The position numbers and the translations under genes were made by a program. Of a DNA stretch of 64,000 nucleotides, positions 54,299 through 63,645 are shown piece after piece. The notes under the pieces were generated by a model, which did not search any database, was not told the DNA's origin, and worked only from the letters and a program-made list of their open reading frames with translations. The stretch's first letter is position 1. Each line of letters begins with the position of its first letter. Source of the DNA: Candidatus Krumholzibacteriota bacterium (GTDB taxonomy: Bacteria > Krumholzibacteriota > Krumholzibacteriia > Krumholzibacteriales > Krumholzibacteriaceae); the NCBI GenBank assembly GCA_030609325.1, contig JAUWCL010000004.1, positions 1-64,000 of the forward strand, in the 5' to 3' direction.

Positions 54299-56719
54299 TT
54301 ATGTGATTTCAAGTTCGACGAGTCGGCGGTAGAGTGTCGATCGCCCGATGCCCAGCTCGCGCGCGACCGCCGATTTGTTTCCGTTATGTTTTATAAGGCA
54401 GAACTCGATCTGGCGGCGGAGGTCGTCAGTATTCCCGGATTCAGAACACATGCCGTTGTTTTTACGAGAGCTTCCTGCCACCATGCGAAGGTCATCCGTG
54501 TCCCTGGGTTCCGATAGAATAAAATTCCTGATAATAAGTGGTAGATCCCGTTTCCTGGCAACCCGTCCGCTCTGCCCAAGCAGCGCGAGCTCTTCGGTGA
54601 TATTGATGAGTTCCCTCACATTCCCGGGCCAGTGATACTGGAGCAGAAGTTCCGTCAGGCCTTCCTCGACGTCAAACCCGCCGTTCGAACCGCAGAGGAA
54701 ATATGAAAACAACGGCAGTATATCATCCTTTCGATTCCTGAGCGGCTCCAGTTCTATCACGCCGCCGGCGATGCGATAGTAGAAATCCTCTCGGAGCCTG
54801 CCCGATTGGACCATGGACCATACGTCCTGATTGGATGCGCTTACCAGCCTGACATCCACCGGGCGTTCTTTCGCCTCTCCAACCCTCCTGACACGTTGTT
54901 CCTGAAGAGCTCGCAGAAGCTTCGCCTGCTGACTGGCCGTTAGCTCGGTGATCTCGTCGAGGAACAGCGTTCCGCCGGAAGCCTCTTCGAAAAGCCCTGC
55001 CTTATCCCTCAATGCTCCGGTGAACGCCCCTTTCCTGTATCCGAACAACTCACTCTCGAAGATGGCATGGGGTATCGCAGCGCAATTAACAGGCACGAAA
55101 GGTCCCTCTGACCTGCTGCTGAACCTGTGCAGCAGCCCGGCAACGATCTCTTTTCCCGTTCCGGTCTCACCTGACACCAGGACAGGCATCTTCCCCGGTG
55201 CGAGCTTCCGGGCCCTTGATATCACCTTTTTCATCGAATCGGAGGCGGCTATGATGCGATCCTCGATAAGCCACTTCTCGTCGAACCGGATCTTCCGGTA
55301 ACGGTGTCCTGGAGCCGAATGACCGATCATGCTTTCAAGTCTGTGGACAAGGTCCCTGCATACTTCAGCTCTGTCATCTAGATTCTTCGAGGAGAAAAGA
55401 TGCAGCGCCTCCGTGGCGTTATCCCTCGCTTTGTCCAGCAACTCGCCACGCGCCTGCATGTCTGTGTCATTCTCCGCGATCCACTTTTCAAAGGTCTCGG
55501 CGGTAAGCTGCAGAGTCCGTCCAAGCTCGAACGATTCCTTTATCAGCTTCAGGGTCACAACGGCTTCGTTAAAGAATGACATGGCAAGTTCCATATCGTT
55601 CTTTCTGAAGGCGATCACCCCATACGCCCTCAGGACACACCCGAGCTCATATTTATCGTTCATGCTCTCGCAAAGTCCGTGCGCTTTTGACAGCGCGATC
55701 TCCGCATCTTCGATCTTTCCAAGGGCGATATAGACTTCACCGAGTCTTCTTGATACCTCGACAGCGTGGTCACCCTCTGGAGCGATCTCTTCGGCGATCT
55801 TTTCAGCTTCTTCGAGCCAGGCAAGCGATTCATCGTACCGGTCCTGGTGATAGCAGAGTTCCCCCAGGAATTCAGAGGAAATGGCAGTCTCTCTTCGGAA
55901 TCCGGCTTCTAGGGCCTTTCCCCGGCAGTCAAGGAGCAGGGCCTCAGCCTTTTCATACTGTCCCCTGAAGATATTTATCCGTCCAAGGGCAATGTCCGAA
56001 TTGATAAGATTTCTTCTGTCCCCCGTGCGCTCAAAAAGTTCTTTTGCGGGCTGGAGTAGTTCTTTTGCCTTGTCATACTCCCCTGTCCGGTAGGCTAGGA
56101 TTGCCAGCATCTTGTAAGTATATCCCTGCGATAGGCATTTCCCACATTTGTCAAAATTTTCCAGCGCCCTGTTGTAATTGACCTGCGCGATCTCGAAGAA
56201 GCATCTCTGGAAGGCGACATACCCCATCATGTACGAGCAGCATCCCAGGAGAAAATTATCCCCCGACGACAGGGCATGGTCCCGGCACTCTTCGAAGAGT
56301 CAATTCGCTCTGAAATAATTGCCTTTCCAGAAGTCGTTCTCTGCAGCATAATACTCGAGCCAGTTTGCCTGGCTTTCATCCCATTCCTTTTCCCGGCAGC
56401 GGTCAATAAATTTCGAACAATCGTAATAATTGCTTTGAAGCCGAAAATTATTCACCTTTTGGGTGACATAGTCGAAATCGTTCTCGATGCTGGGATAATC
56501 TTTGACCAATTGATCAATGTACTTTCCCGCCTCACGGGCCAGTTTATTCCCGATATTAATCTTCGCTGCGAGGAGAAGGAGTTTCTTTCGTGTCTTGGGA
56601 TTTGAGATCGAATCGAGTGCTTTGGCGCACGATTCCCCGAAAAGAGTAAGCGCCTCCGGATACCGTTCCGACGAGACAAGTTCCTCCAGTTCCTTGATCA
56701 GCCTTGCTGCCTTATCCAT
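54299..56719 (-). CDS. TPR-containing sigma-54 activator with an in-frame TGA
   Basis: One 807-codon frame runs from ATG 56719 to 54299 except for a TGA at 56302-56300. It splits a 139-residue N-terminal piece from the rest, whose next ATG is at 56230. The N-terminal half has TPR-like helical repeats. A sigma-54 AAA+ domain follows, with Walker A GETGTGKE (about residue 515), an intact GAFTGA loop and FLDEITEL. The C-terminal Fis-type HTH is GNKSAVARELGIGRSTLYRRL. Context (NYFRAN-stop-LFEEC) suits a Trp codon changed to TGA. The ATG 56230 product would keep the AAA+ and DNA-binding parts. It faces the Cys-rich lipoprotein operon, its probable target. Confidence 0.8.
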
Positions 56720-56744
56720 AAATGATTGTCTCTCTGCAATCTAT

Positions 56745-57092
56745 CTAATACTTGAATGGCCCGGTTGCATAAATCCTCAAGTAAAAGAATAACAGCTGCA
56801 TATACCGGGATTTTGTCGTCTTGTTTCCCCTACTGTCAGGATTCGGCATATCTGGTTGCGGCGCATCAATGCTAGTTCCCTGGCTTGATCCCAGGATTCC
56901 CATGGATCCCACGGGACTTGATCCTGGCTCGGCACAATGAATATTCGGTTCGTCGGACGGGTCGATGCTCTTGGAATCACTATCTTTTTGGATAATATTG
57001 ATGCAACTGGCTCCGGCCGGATACAGAAGAATCCCTGCAGATATAGCTATAGCCAATAACAAGATAATTGCCGAGTTCAATGAGGTTCTCAT
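56745..57092 (-). CDS. Small secreted protein, function unknown
   Basis: A 115-residue protein with a signal peptide (LNSAIILLLAIAISAGILL, then YPAGASC) and a polar Ser/Asp/Pro-rich mature part containing DPSDEPNIHCAEPGS. GGAGG lies seven bases before ATG 57092. A strong sigma-70-like promoter lies at 57131-57158. It sits just upstream of the TPR-sigma-54 gene on the same strand (26-base gap), so the two may be co-transcribed. I do not recognise the family. Small exported proteins beside such regulators may be peptide signals or cargo; this is inference. Confidence 0.65.
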   Translation of the reverse strand: MRTSLNSAIILLLAIAISAGILLYPAGASCINIIQKDSDSKSIDPSDEPNIHCAEPGSSPVGSMGILGSSQGTSIDAPQPDMPNPDSRGNKTTKSRYMQLLFFYLRIYATGPFKY

Positions 57093-57130
57093 CTGGCGCC
57101 TCCAATATTTTATTCGGTTGGTTGAGCAGA

Positions 57131-57158
57131 ATTGTACACTACCTGATTTACATGTCAA
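57131..57158 (-). promoter_or_regulatory. Strong sigma-70-like promoter for the secreted protein and TPR-sigma-54 gene
   Basis: On the minus strand, a perfect TTGACA (57158-57153) and TACAAT (57136-57131) with a 16-base spacer, about 39 bases before ATG 57092. Confidence 0.65.
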
Positions 57159-57353
57159 GGCAAATCCCTCTCATTAATCACATTACCCCTGGTGTCTCGT
57201 ACTGATACGATCAACTTTAAGTCAGGACCATCCACTTCTTTTCTTGCATACACCCTGCCACAGCCCGGGTCAAAAGTGTCTCAACTGTCTCAAGTGTTCC
57301 ATCGTTCTTGGGACAGTAATCTAAAGGACTTACAGCGGAAGTGTTCCAGAATG

Positions 57354-57369
57354 TGTATCACGTGATACA
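57354..57369. promoter_or_regulatory. Perfect palindrome TGT-N10-ACA, candidate enhancer site
   Basis: TGTATCACGTGATACA is a 16-base perfect palindrome. Its TGT-N10-ACA form is that of upstream activator sites bound by NifA-type sigma-54 activators. It lies about 160 bases before a -24/-12-like element, a normal enhancer distance, and a sigma-54 activator is encoded next door. Confidence 0.5.
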
Positions 57370-57525
57370 ACCCTGATACACCAGGATACGCTTCAGGAAC
57401 TGTCTGATTGTCGATTATCACTGTTGAGAATTAAAAAATCGGCTCTCCGGTAATGCGTTGAATCAGGTAGAGTTGCAGATTCACCACAAAACTGTCAATT
57501 GCCAGAGGAGCATCCTGCGCATGTG

Positions 57526-57542
57526 AATGGTATCGATAGTGC
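57526..57542 (+). promoter_or_regulatory. Candidate sigma-54 (-24/-12) promoter for the lipoprotein operon
   Basis: AATGGTATCGATAGTGC shows the invariant GG (57529-57530), ten bases, then GC (57541-57542), with TGG and TGC contexts fitting TGGCAC-N5-TTGC imperfectly. The activator gene and upstream palindrome raise the plausibility. Confidence 0.4.
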
Positions 57543-57739
57543 AATATAAATCGATTTAGATACTACCCTGATCCGAAAAGCTGCAGCGTCAGGGGGTATT
57601 AGGAAGATACTCGTTTTTATTCAGCTGTGAGTATTTTCGGATGAATTTCGCGACATATTAGAGGACGGTGAGGAAAGGAGGATATAAGCAGATTAGTAAA
57701 TCTACAAATACCCTGTCCTAAAGCTATTGGAGGAAAGCT

Positions 57740-58375
57740 ATGTTAAGATCAATGGCGACATTCAGTGTCATCCTTTGTTCTGTTCTAATATTCGGATGTA
57801 GCGAGACAGAGAGACTTGGCGAGCCCGCAACACTGGATGAAGCAATTTTGAAAGAAGACGAGGATTTTCTTGAGTTGATATCAATCAGAGATGAAATGAT
57901 AAGCAGAGCCCTCGTGAGTGCTGTGTCCGGTGCAGAAATGGTCGAAATAATCGAGCGAAATGATGAAGAAAAATTTGCTTCGATCCTTGGATACACCGAG
58001 CAGGAAATAGTGAACCTGGAAAGCAGGATCATATGCCTGGGCGAGAGAATAAGGAACAAGTATCCCGAATTGCAGAATATAGCTGGGAATCGAACGACTC
58101 CATGTCCGGAATGTGAATTTAAGGACATTGCCGAGAAATGGGATAATTTACTTGTGACAAGAAAGGAATTGATTATACTCGGCGATGGAGAAAATGGGAT
58201 ACCGATAGCACCCGATCCGTCGAAGAAGGGAGTTACGTGCCAGTGGGCTAGTTATACGGCATCACTCTTAGGATGTACCGTGTTCGGTTCAACGCCACTG
58301 TATTTCGCCTGTGCAGTCATTGCGCTGTGCCAATTCTGTACCGGGGGATGGGTCACGACGGTTTGTCAGCAATGA
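57740..58375 (+). CDS. Lipoprotein precursor with Cys-rich hydrophobic C-terminus
   Basis: A 211-residue protein with a lipobox LIFGC (Cys20) and TTGGAGGAAAG before the ATG. The acidic helical middle part (about 30-140) is leader-like. The last 50 residues are hydrophobic and Cys-rich, with six Cys after CQWASYTASLLGC up to TTVCQQ. This layout, a long acidic pro-part plus a small Cys-rich hydrophobic tail, recalls halocin C8-like peptide precursors, but I cannot confirm homology. The gene is followed 16 bases later by a small three-TM protein, as in peptide/immunity pairs. Function unknown. Confidence 0.7.
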   Translation: MLRSMATFSVILCSVLIFGCSETERLGEPATLDEAILKEDEDFLELISIRDEMISRALVSAVSGAEMVEIIERNDEEKFASILGYTEQEIVNLESRIICLGERIRNKYPELQNIAGNRTTPCPECEFKDIAEKWDNLLVTRKELIILGDGENGIPIAPDPSKKGVTCQWASYTASLLGCTVFGSTPLYFACAVIALCQFCTGGWVTTVCQQ

Positions 58376-58391
58376 TCAGGAGGTACCAATC

Positions 58392-58637
58392 ATGATTAGT
58401 TATATCGCGATTGGATTAATGGTCTTTTTTTTCGCTCTGAGTTTCTTTTTGAAAAAGTACAGGATCTGGTGGGTCATGTCGATCCTGTATATGGCGTGCA
58501 CTATTTATTTTATCGTCGCCGCGATAACAGGGGATACGCGTTTGTATATCTCCATAGTATTTATCATTCTCGGTATCTATGGGATTATAAAAAGCATCAG
58601 AGAATCGAGAGCGCCGAAAAGGCAGATGCTCGATTAA
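58392..58637 (+). CDS. Small three-TM membrane protein (possible immunity protein)
   Basis: 81 residues and three predicted TM helices (SYIAIGLMVFFFALSFF, WWVMSILYMACTIYFIVAAI, RLYISIVFIILGIYGII) with a basic C-terminal tail. ATG 58392 follows a near-perfect AGGAGGT site nine bases upstream. It is coupled to the Cys-rich lipoprotein gene. An immunity or export role is inferred from context only. Confidence 0.65.
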   Translation: MISYIAIGLMVFFFALSFFLKKYRIWWVMSILYMACTIYFIVAAITGDTRLYISIVFIILGIYGIIKSIRESRAPKRQMLD

Positions 58638-59103
58638 TCGGATTCGTGAAAAACGGTTGTTCCTCGCCACTATTAAACAGCTCTTCAATGTCAAAAGCCC
58701 TTCTCGAAAATTACGTTCAATTTACTCAGTGTTGCTCTCTGAAATGAAAATCGCCTTAGGAGAAATAAGTCTTTCCGACCATGTGCCCTGGATATCATGG
58801 TGAAGTCGGTGGAAGAGATAGGTCTCCAGGCATTCGGATGAAAAATATTCCTGTTTCTTAGCCATGGGCCGCTACGCTGCTTGTTTCCATTCATAACGAT
58901 GATGTAGGCCGCCGACTCGTGGCACTATTCGCCTTCCCCTGAAAAACTGAGGAATGCCCACATAAATCAGGGGCTTGTAATAATTATCGAACATGGTGTA
59001 TAATATAAATAAGTGGTTGGAAACATCATAAATCAGCATCCCGCTCGGGACGACCTCGCATCGCCTCTGCGTTGATCTGTCTCTTTCGGAGGGGATTGAT
59101 CAA
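58638..59103. other. Intergenic, nothing recognised
   Basis: About 470 bases of lower-GC sequence in the first two thirds, returning to GC-rich sequence near 59030. No convincing gene, repeat or terminator was seen. It marks the edge of the accessory region. Confidence 0.4.
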
Positions 59104-60471
59104 ATGGCCGGATTATTTGATTCCGGCAGAACGAAGGGGATCCTCGCTGGCAACGCGGCATTGATCCTCATCATTCTCGCCGCCCTGGGGATTCGGACGA
59201 TACTGTTTGTATCGCTCCGACCCTGGGATAATGATGTGGTCGAACGGCGCGTACTCGTCGATGACGCTCGAAGTTACCACTATCTCGCCTCGAGCATCGT
59301 CGAGACCGGTACGTTCGAGAAGTTCGACTCGGGTTTCTTCCTCAGGACCCCAGGGTATCCCCTCTTTATAGCCGGCATCTATCGCGCCTCCGGGCACCGC
59401 ACGTGGGTCGTCCTCATTATGCAGATCATCATCGATTCGCTGATGGTCCTGATCGTATACGGAATCGCAAGCGAGCTGGAGTTCACGAGGCGCACAAGGC
59501 TCATCGCCTCGGCTCTCTACGCGATCTCCCTCATACCGGCGATTGGATCGATAAAGCTCTTATCGGAGGTTCTCTTCACATTCCTCTTTGCCCTGTCGAT
59601 TATGTGGTTCATACGCGGGCTGAAAAGGGGCGGCGCGAGATTGTTCCTTCTCATCGGCCTGACCCTCGGCGCCGCCGCGCTGGTAAGGCCTATAGCACTG
59701 AGCTTCGTCATCGTATACCTGGCCGTACTCGCGCTTTCGAGGATAAGGGCCAGGACAATGATCACCGGCTCAACTGTGCTTCTGCTGGCTTTTCTGGCAG
59801 TCCTCGCGCCATGGCAGGCGAGAAACTACCAGATCTTCGGGCGCTACGCGCTGTCGAACCTTGCGGGGATCAATTTCTGCAGGTGCAACGTGGCCCTGAC
59901 AAAAGCGTATGCCGAGGGGATAACGCTGGCTGACGCCCGCGCCGAGCTGGAAGGGACGTCGTTTGTGGGAGTCACGGATCCGTTTGAGAGGTCGGACATA
60001 TACAGCAACATCGCCCTCGACTACATCCGGGACAACAGCGCGGTATTCGCGAAATACCACGCGAAGGGATGCGTGCAGACATTCGTCACGACAGCACGGG
60101 GCGGCATCCTGGATATCATGGGCCGGCCGGTCGTACGCCGCGATAACACGCCTTTGCGCGATGGATTCATGCCGCGAATCGTGGAGCGGCTGAAAAACGC
60201 CCGGGAAGAGCTTTTCCTCGCCCCCGTGCTGGCCGCGGGCCAGGTGATCGTCTACCTGACGGCGATACTGGGCCTGGTCCTGATGATCCGCGGGAAGCAG
60301 ACAACCCTTGCGCTGCTGCTTACCCTCGCGATAGCTTACTTCACCCTCATCCCCGGCATATTTAGTCTCTCCAGGTTCAGGATCCCGGTGATACCGCTGT
60401 ATCTCGTCCTCAGTGCCAGAGGTATCGATCAAATAATCACGAGATGGAAAAGGATTCGAGAGGTTCCTTGA
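59104..60471 (+). CDS. Polytopic glycosyltransferase-like membrane protein (GT-C / ArnT-like)
   Basis: 455 residues with about ten TM helices. The first loop has DDARSYHYLASSIVETG and FFLRTPGYPLFIA, the DxxxY and RTPGYP features common in lipid-linked sugar transferases of the GT39/PMT superfamily. A loop with four Cys-containing stretches (FCRCNV) lies between later helices. AGGGGATT lies before the start. The glycan is unknown. It is convergent with another member at 60569-62164. Confidence 0.8.
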   Translation: MAGLFDSGRTKGILAGNAALILIILAALGIRTILFVSLRPWDNDVVERRVLVDDARSYHYLASSIVETGTFEKFDSGFFLRTPGYPLFIAGIYRASGHRTWVVLIMQIIIDSLMVLIVYGIASELEFTRRTRLIASALYAISLIPAIGSIKLLSEVLFTFLFALSIMWFIRGLKRGGARLFLLIGLTLGAAALVRPIALSFVIVYLAVLALSRIRARTMITGSTVLLLAFLAVLAPWQARNYQIFGRYALSNLAGINFCRCNVALTKAYAEGITLADARAELEGTSFVGVTDPFERSDIYSNIALDYIRDNSAVFAKYHAKGCVQTFVTTARGGILDIMGRPVVRRDNTPLRDGFMPRIVERLKNAREELFLAPVLAAGQVIVYLTAILGLVLMIRGKQTTLALLLTLAIAYFTLIPGIFSLSRFRIPVIPLYLVLSARGIDQIITRWKRIREVP

Positions 60472-60568
60472 GAGACGTCCCGCTGGCGAGATGAGGGATG
60501 GCCGCCATACCCGGCCGCCCCTATTTCTACCTGCCCGTGATACTGGAGAGAATCTTCTCGGCCGGCAA

Positions 60569-62164
60569 TCATCTTACCTCTCTCTCGACAGTCTCGTATA
60601 ATGCCACCTGTCTGTCGCTGTCAAGCAGGACGATGAAATCCGGCAGATCGGCTGCATCGAGGAGCTCGAGCGGCCTCGTCGAAAGCGTCGCCCGGCCGAC
60701 AATCACGAAGCGCGCTCCCTCTCTCCTCACCTGTCTTTCCATCCTGTCGAAATAGGCGGCAGGAGAAGTCCGCTCCTCGCCCACGGCACCTTCGAGCTCC
60801 ACATACCTGTAGCCGACATAGCGCTGCATAAATGGAAACGTGCCGAGAACGGTGGCACCGGTCCCGGACTCCCTTTCGAGCTTCCTGGCGGCCTCGAGCT
60901 CCTCGACCGGGTGGGCATCGATATACATCCCCATGTGGCGCACTCCCGTATAAATCGTCGCCAGGAGAAGAATGGCCGCCAGCGAGGCCGAGGCGATCCT
61001 GACGCCTGCCCGGAGATACGGCGGACCGTTCATCATAACACCCGCCGCCAGACCGGCGATCATCGCGTAATAGAGGGCTATGACGGGCATCATGAATCTG
61101 ACACCGCTGAAAAATGTCGCACAGCTTCCCGCCACGAAGAGCAGGATAAACAGGATAACAACCGTCCTGCGCCTGTCCATGCGGAGAACCAGAGCAACCA
61201 GGCCTGCAGTCCCCGCGACGAGGAAGAGATATCCGGCGATTCCCTTTCCACCGAGGAAATACAGCGTCGACGTGAAGAATCTTGCGATCTCGACGGCGGT
61301 AGAGCGCAGCCACCCGGCCGGATCCGACGCTATCACATCGAACAGTCCCTCGAACCGGGTCTTTCCGAAGTTCGCCCAGTCCTCCCCACCGTATAGCTTG
61401 AAGGCCACGTTCTTCCAGTTCTCGTTGTACAGGGGCGAGCCGAAGGCCATTGTGTTGAGAACAAGGTGGGGTACGAGAAAAATCAGGGCTGAAACGAGAA
61501 AGAGTCCCGAGAGAGAAAGCTTCCCGGCCGTGCCGCGATCACCGCAGGAGATCATTACGGAGACAACGGGGATCGGCAGGATAAAAGCGGCGCTGTATCT
61601 CGTGAAAAAAGCCATCGCGAACAGGAATCCGGTAAAAACAGCCTTACCCGGCCCGGGATCCTTCACCATGAGAAGCGAGACGAGAAGGACAGCCGAAACC
61701 ATGGCAGTGAACATCATGTCGGTCGAAACGCTCATCCCGTATGTCGCAACGTGGAAATTGAGCATCAGGAGCAGCGCCGTGATCGATCCGGCAGGTTCGC
61801 CGAAGACGAGCCTCCCGATCCTCCAGGCCACGAGAAGGAAGATACAGGCGAACAGGCTGGAGACAAGCCTCCCGCCGGCGAAAGACTCACCCACGATCTC
61901 ACCCGCTGCGGCGGTCAGCAGGGGATACAGCAGCGGCCTGTACGGATCGCTTGTGAGTATTCCCGACCTTATCTCGTCGGCCTTGAGGGCAAAGCCGTCC
62001 CACTCGGCCGAGCCCGGCAGTTCCATCACGTGATACCTGATACCGAAGAGGACCAGGAAAATGAGATAGATGACAAGCAGGGCGGGGATAACACAGTTGG
62101 ATAACGCGTCCAGCCCGGATTTCTTCGTTTCGCTTCCACTATCGGGATCCACAAGATTATTCAT
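60569..62164 (-). CDS. Glycosyltransferase family 39-like membrane protein
   Basis: 531 residues from ATG 62164 (a TTG at 62170 is possible), about eleven TM helices. The first loop has ELPGSAEWDGFALKADEIR and DPYRPLLYPLLTA, matching the acid-plus-P-rich loop of GT39 enzymes. The C-terminal soluble part (about 390-531) is typical and may bind the acceptor. It starts 12 bases after the folE stop, so the two could share a transcript. Likely modifies lipid A, protein or other surface glycan; substrate unknown. Confidence 0.82.
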   Translation of the reverse strand: MNNLVDPDSGSETKKSGLDALSNCVIPALLVIYLIFLVLFGIRYHVMELPGSAEWDGFALKADEIRSGILTSDPYRPLLYPLLTAAAGEIVGESFAGGRLVSSLFACIFLLVAWRIGRLVFGEPAGSITALLLMLNFHVATYGMSVSTDMMFTAMVSAVLLVSLLMVKDPGPGKAVFTGFLFAMAFFTRYSAAFILPIPVVSVMISCGDRGTAGKLSLSGLFLVSALIFLVPHLVLNTMAFGSPLYNENWKNVAFKLYGGEDWANFGKTRFEGLFDVIASDPAGWLRSTAVEIARFFTSTLYFLGGKGIAGYLFLVAGTAGLVALVLRMDRRRTVVILFILLFVAGSCATFFSGVRFMMPVIALYYAMIAGLAAGVMMNGPPYLRAGVRIASASLAAILLLATIYTGVRHMGMYIDAHPVEELEAARKLERESGTGATVLGTFPFMQRYVGYRYVELEGAVGEERTSPAAYFDRMERQVRREGARFVIVGRATLSTRPLELLDAADLPDFIVLLDSDRQVALYETVEREVR

Positions 62165-62176
62165 CGTCAAGGCCGA

Positions 62177-62737
62177 TCACCACTTGTGCCGGTCGCCGCC
62201 GCGGATCAGGTCGAGAAACTCCATCCTCGTCTTCGGGTCGTTGCGGAAGGCGCCGAGCATCGAGCTGGTGATTATCAGCGAGTCCCGTTTCTGCACGCCG
62301 CGCATCGCCATGCAGAGATGCACCGCCTCGATTATCACCGCTACACCCAGCGGCTCGAGATGCTCCATCAGCGTGCCGGCGATCTGGTTGGTCAACCGTT
62401 CCTGAATCTGAAGGCGGCGCGAAAAGATCTCCACCACGCGCGGGATCTTCGAGAGCCCGATTATCTTCCCCCTGGGAATGTATGCGACATGACATTTGCC
62501 GTAGAAGGGGAGTATGTGGTGTTCGCAGAGGCTGTACAGGGAGATGTCCCTGCAGATCACCATCTCGTCGTACTCTTCGTCGAGGATGAACCCCTTCATC
62601 ACTTCGTCGACATCTTCCCCGTATCCGCTCGTGAGGAACTCGAGCGACTCCTTCATCCTGCGCGGGGTCTCTTTCAGCCCGTCCCTCTCGGGATCCTCTC
62701 CAAGCGCCTTCAATATCTCGCGTACGTGCTCTTCCAT
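62177..62737 (-). CDS. folE: GTP cyclohydrolase I
   Basis: Converts GTP to dihydroneopterin triphosphate, the first step of folate or pterin synthesis. 186 residues. The zinc ligands lie in [19 protein letters not shown] and the later Cys in VHLCMAMRG, with [12 protein letters not shown] near the active site. The length is the usual minimal bacterial form. Upstream is the nucleotidyltransferase-like gene, about 57 bases away on the same strand. Confidence 0.96.
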   Translation of the reverse strand: MEEHVREILKALGEDPERDGLKETPRRMKESLEFLTSGYGEDVDEVMKGFILDEEYDEMVICRDISLYSLCEHHILPFYGKCHVAYIPRGKIIGLSKIPRVVEIFSRRLQIQERLTNQIAGTLMEHLEPLGVAVIIEAVHLCMAMRGVQKRDSLIITSSMLGAFRNDPKTRMEFLDLIRGGDRHKW

Positions 62738-62794
62738 CTCGGGCTCCCTTTATATGAGCAGATTCTCTTTTCCGGAATGTCGGAAAGGATAGTA

Positions 62795-63565
62795 TCAGAT
62801 GCGGCCGGATTTTTCAAAGTGAGAGGCGATCTTCTTCGCAGAGGCGGCGTTGGTAACCCTGAAGTGCTTCCCCTCGGCCTTGTAGGCGAACAGCGGCCTG
62901 AACCGGTACGACCACTCGAGGAAGGATCCGATGCGGTCGGCGTCGTTCCCCTCTGAGAGGTACCTGCCGAGATATGGAATCGTCTCCGCGCTGAGATGGA
63001 GCAGCGGCAGCGCGACGAGCGACGTGCCTGTCTTTCCTTTCGGATCGACGGCGAAGCTGATGATGCGTTCGTTCGCCGTGACGGCCGCCATCCCGCAGCG
63101 GACCGCCTTGCCGCCGTTTCTGACATTCATCACGACGACCACATCGCCGTCATGCTCGCCGCAGAATCTCACGAAGCCTTCAAAGGGAAAATCGAAGTAC
63201 CTGTTCCCCTCCGTCACGACGACACCGTCGGTGAAATTGCCATGCTCGAGGATCATGCCGAGGTCATGCAGGGGCCCGGCATTATCACCGTTGTGGCTGC
63301 CGTTCGTCACGAGCTCGACCCTGCCGGTGTAGGCGCAGCCGCGCAGCCAGTCCCTGAAGGCGCCGTAGCCGTTCTCTCCCGTGCACACGCAGGCCGACTC
63401 GATCCCTCCCCCGAAGAGGAAATCGAGCTGGTGCTCGATGAGCGGGCGGCCGCCGATATCGACGAGCGCACCGGGCATCTTCTTCCCGCGCCCCTTCGAG
63501 GCGCTTGCCGTACCTGGATCAAGAATGACAGCCTGCAACTGCGTTCCCCCGAAAAGCACAACCAT
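62795..63565 (-). CDS. Nucleotidyltransferase-like (NTP-transferase fold) protein
   Basis: 256 residues from ATG 63565. LQAVILDPGTAS at the N-terminus aligns with the AxILAAGxGxR signature of sugar-nucleotide transferases but is altered (DPG for AGG). ALVDIGGRPLIEHQLDFL and later VVVTEGNRYFDFP correspond to the PLI and D-containing motifs. The signature change makes catalytic activity uncertain. An upstream ATG at 63649 would overlap the uridine kinase stop. It lies between a kinase gene and folE; its role is unknown. Confidence 0.7.
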   Translation of the reverse strand: MVVLFGGTQLQAVILDPGTASASKGRGKKMPGALVDIGGRPLIEHQLDFLFGGGIESACVCTGENGYGAFRDWLRGCAYTGRVELVTNGSHNGDNAGPLHDLGMILEHGNFTDGVVVTEGNRYFDFPFEGFVRFCGEHDGDVVVVMNVRNGGKAVRCGMAAVTANERIISFAVDPKGKTGTSLVALPLLHLSAETIPYLGRYLSEGNDADRIGSFLEWSYRFRPLFAYKAEGKHFRVTNAASAKKIASHFEKSGRI

Positions 63566-63645
63566 GAAATCCACGGTCACTGAATATATAAAACGCGGCA
63601 GCCGCCGCCACAAACGATTTATTTGGGAAGTGAAATGGCATGTAA

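Larger units (their letters stand above)
57159..57739. promoter_or_regulatory. Divergent regulatory region with long structured leader
   Basis: About 580 bases without a gene between the secreted-protein promoter and the lipoprotein gene. They hold a 16-base palindrome of TGT-N10-ACA form (57354-57369), an extra half-site TGATACA (57375-57381), and a -24/-12-like element (57528-57542). The leader is about 190 bases. It contains an inverted repeat TCCGAAAA (57572-57579) / TTTTCGGA (57634-57641) enclosing smaller stems. A strong AAAGGAGGAT near 57675 has no ATG after it. The composition is more AT-rich than most of the window. Confidence 0.5.

Noticed and set aside
57675-57739. Short upstream ORF after the strong AAAGGAGGAT
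   Set aside because: No ATG, GTG or TTG follows at proper spacing. The lipoprotein gene has its own ribosome site and start at 57740.
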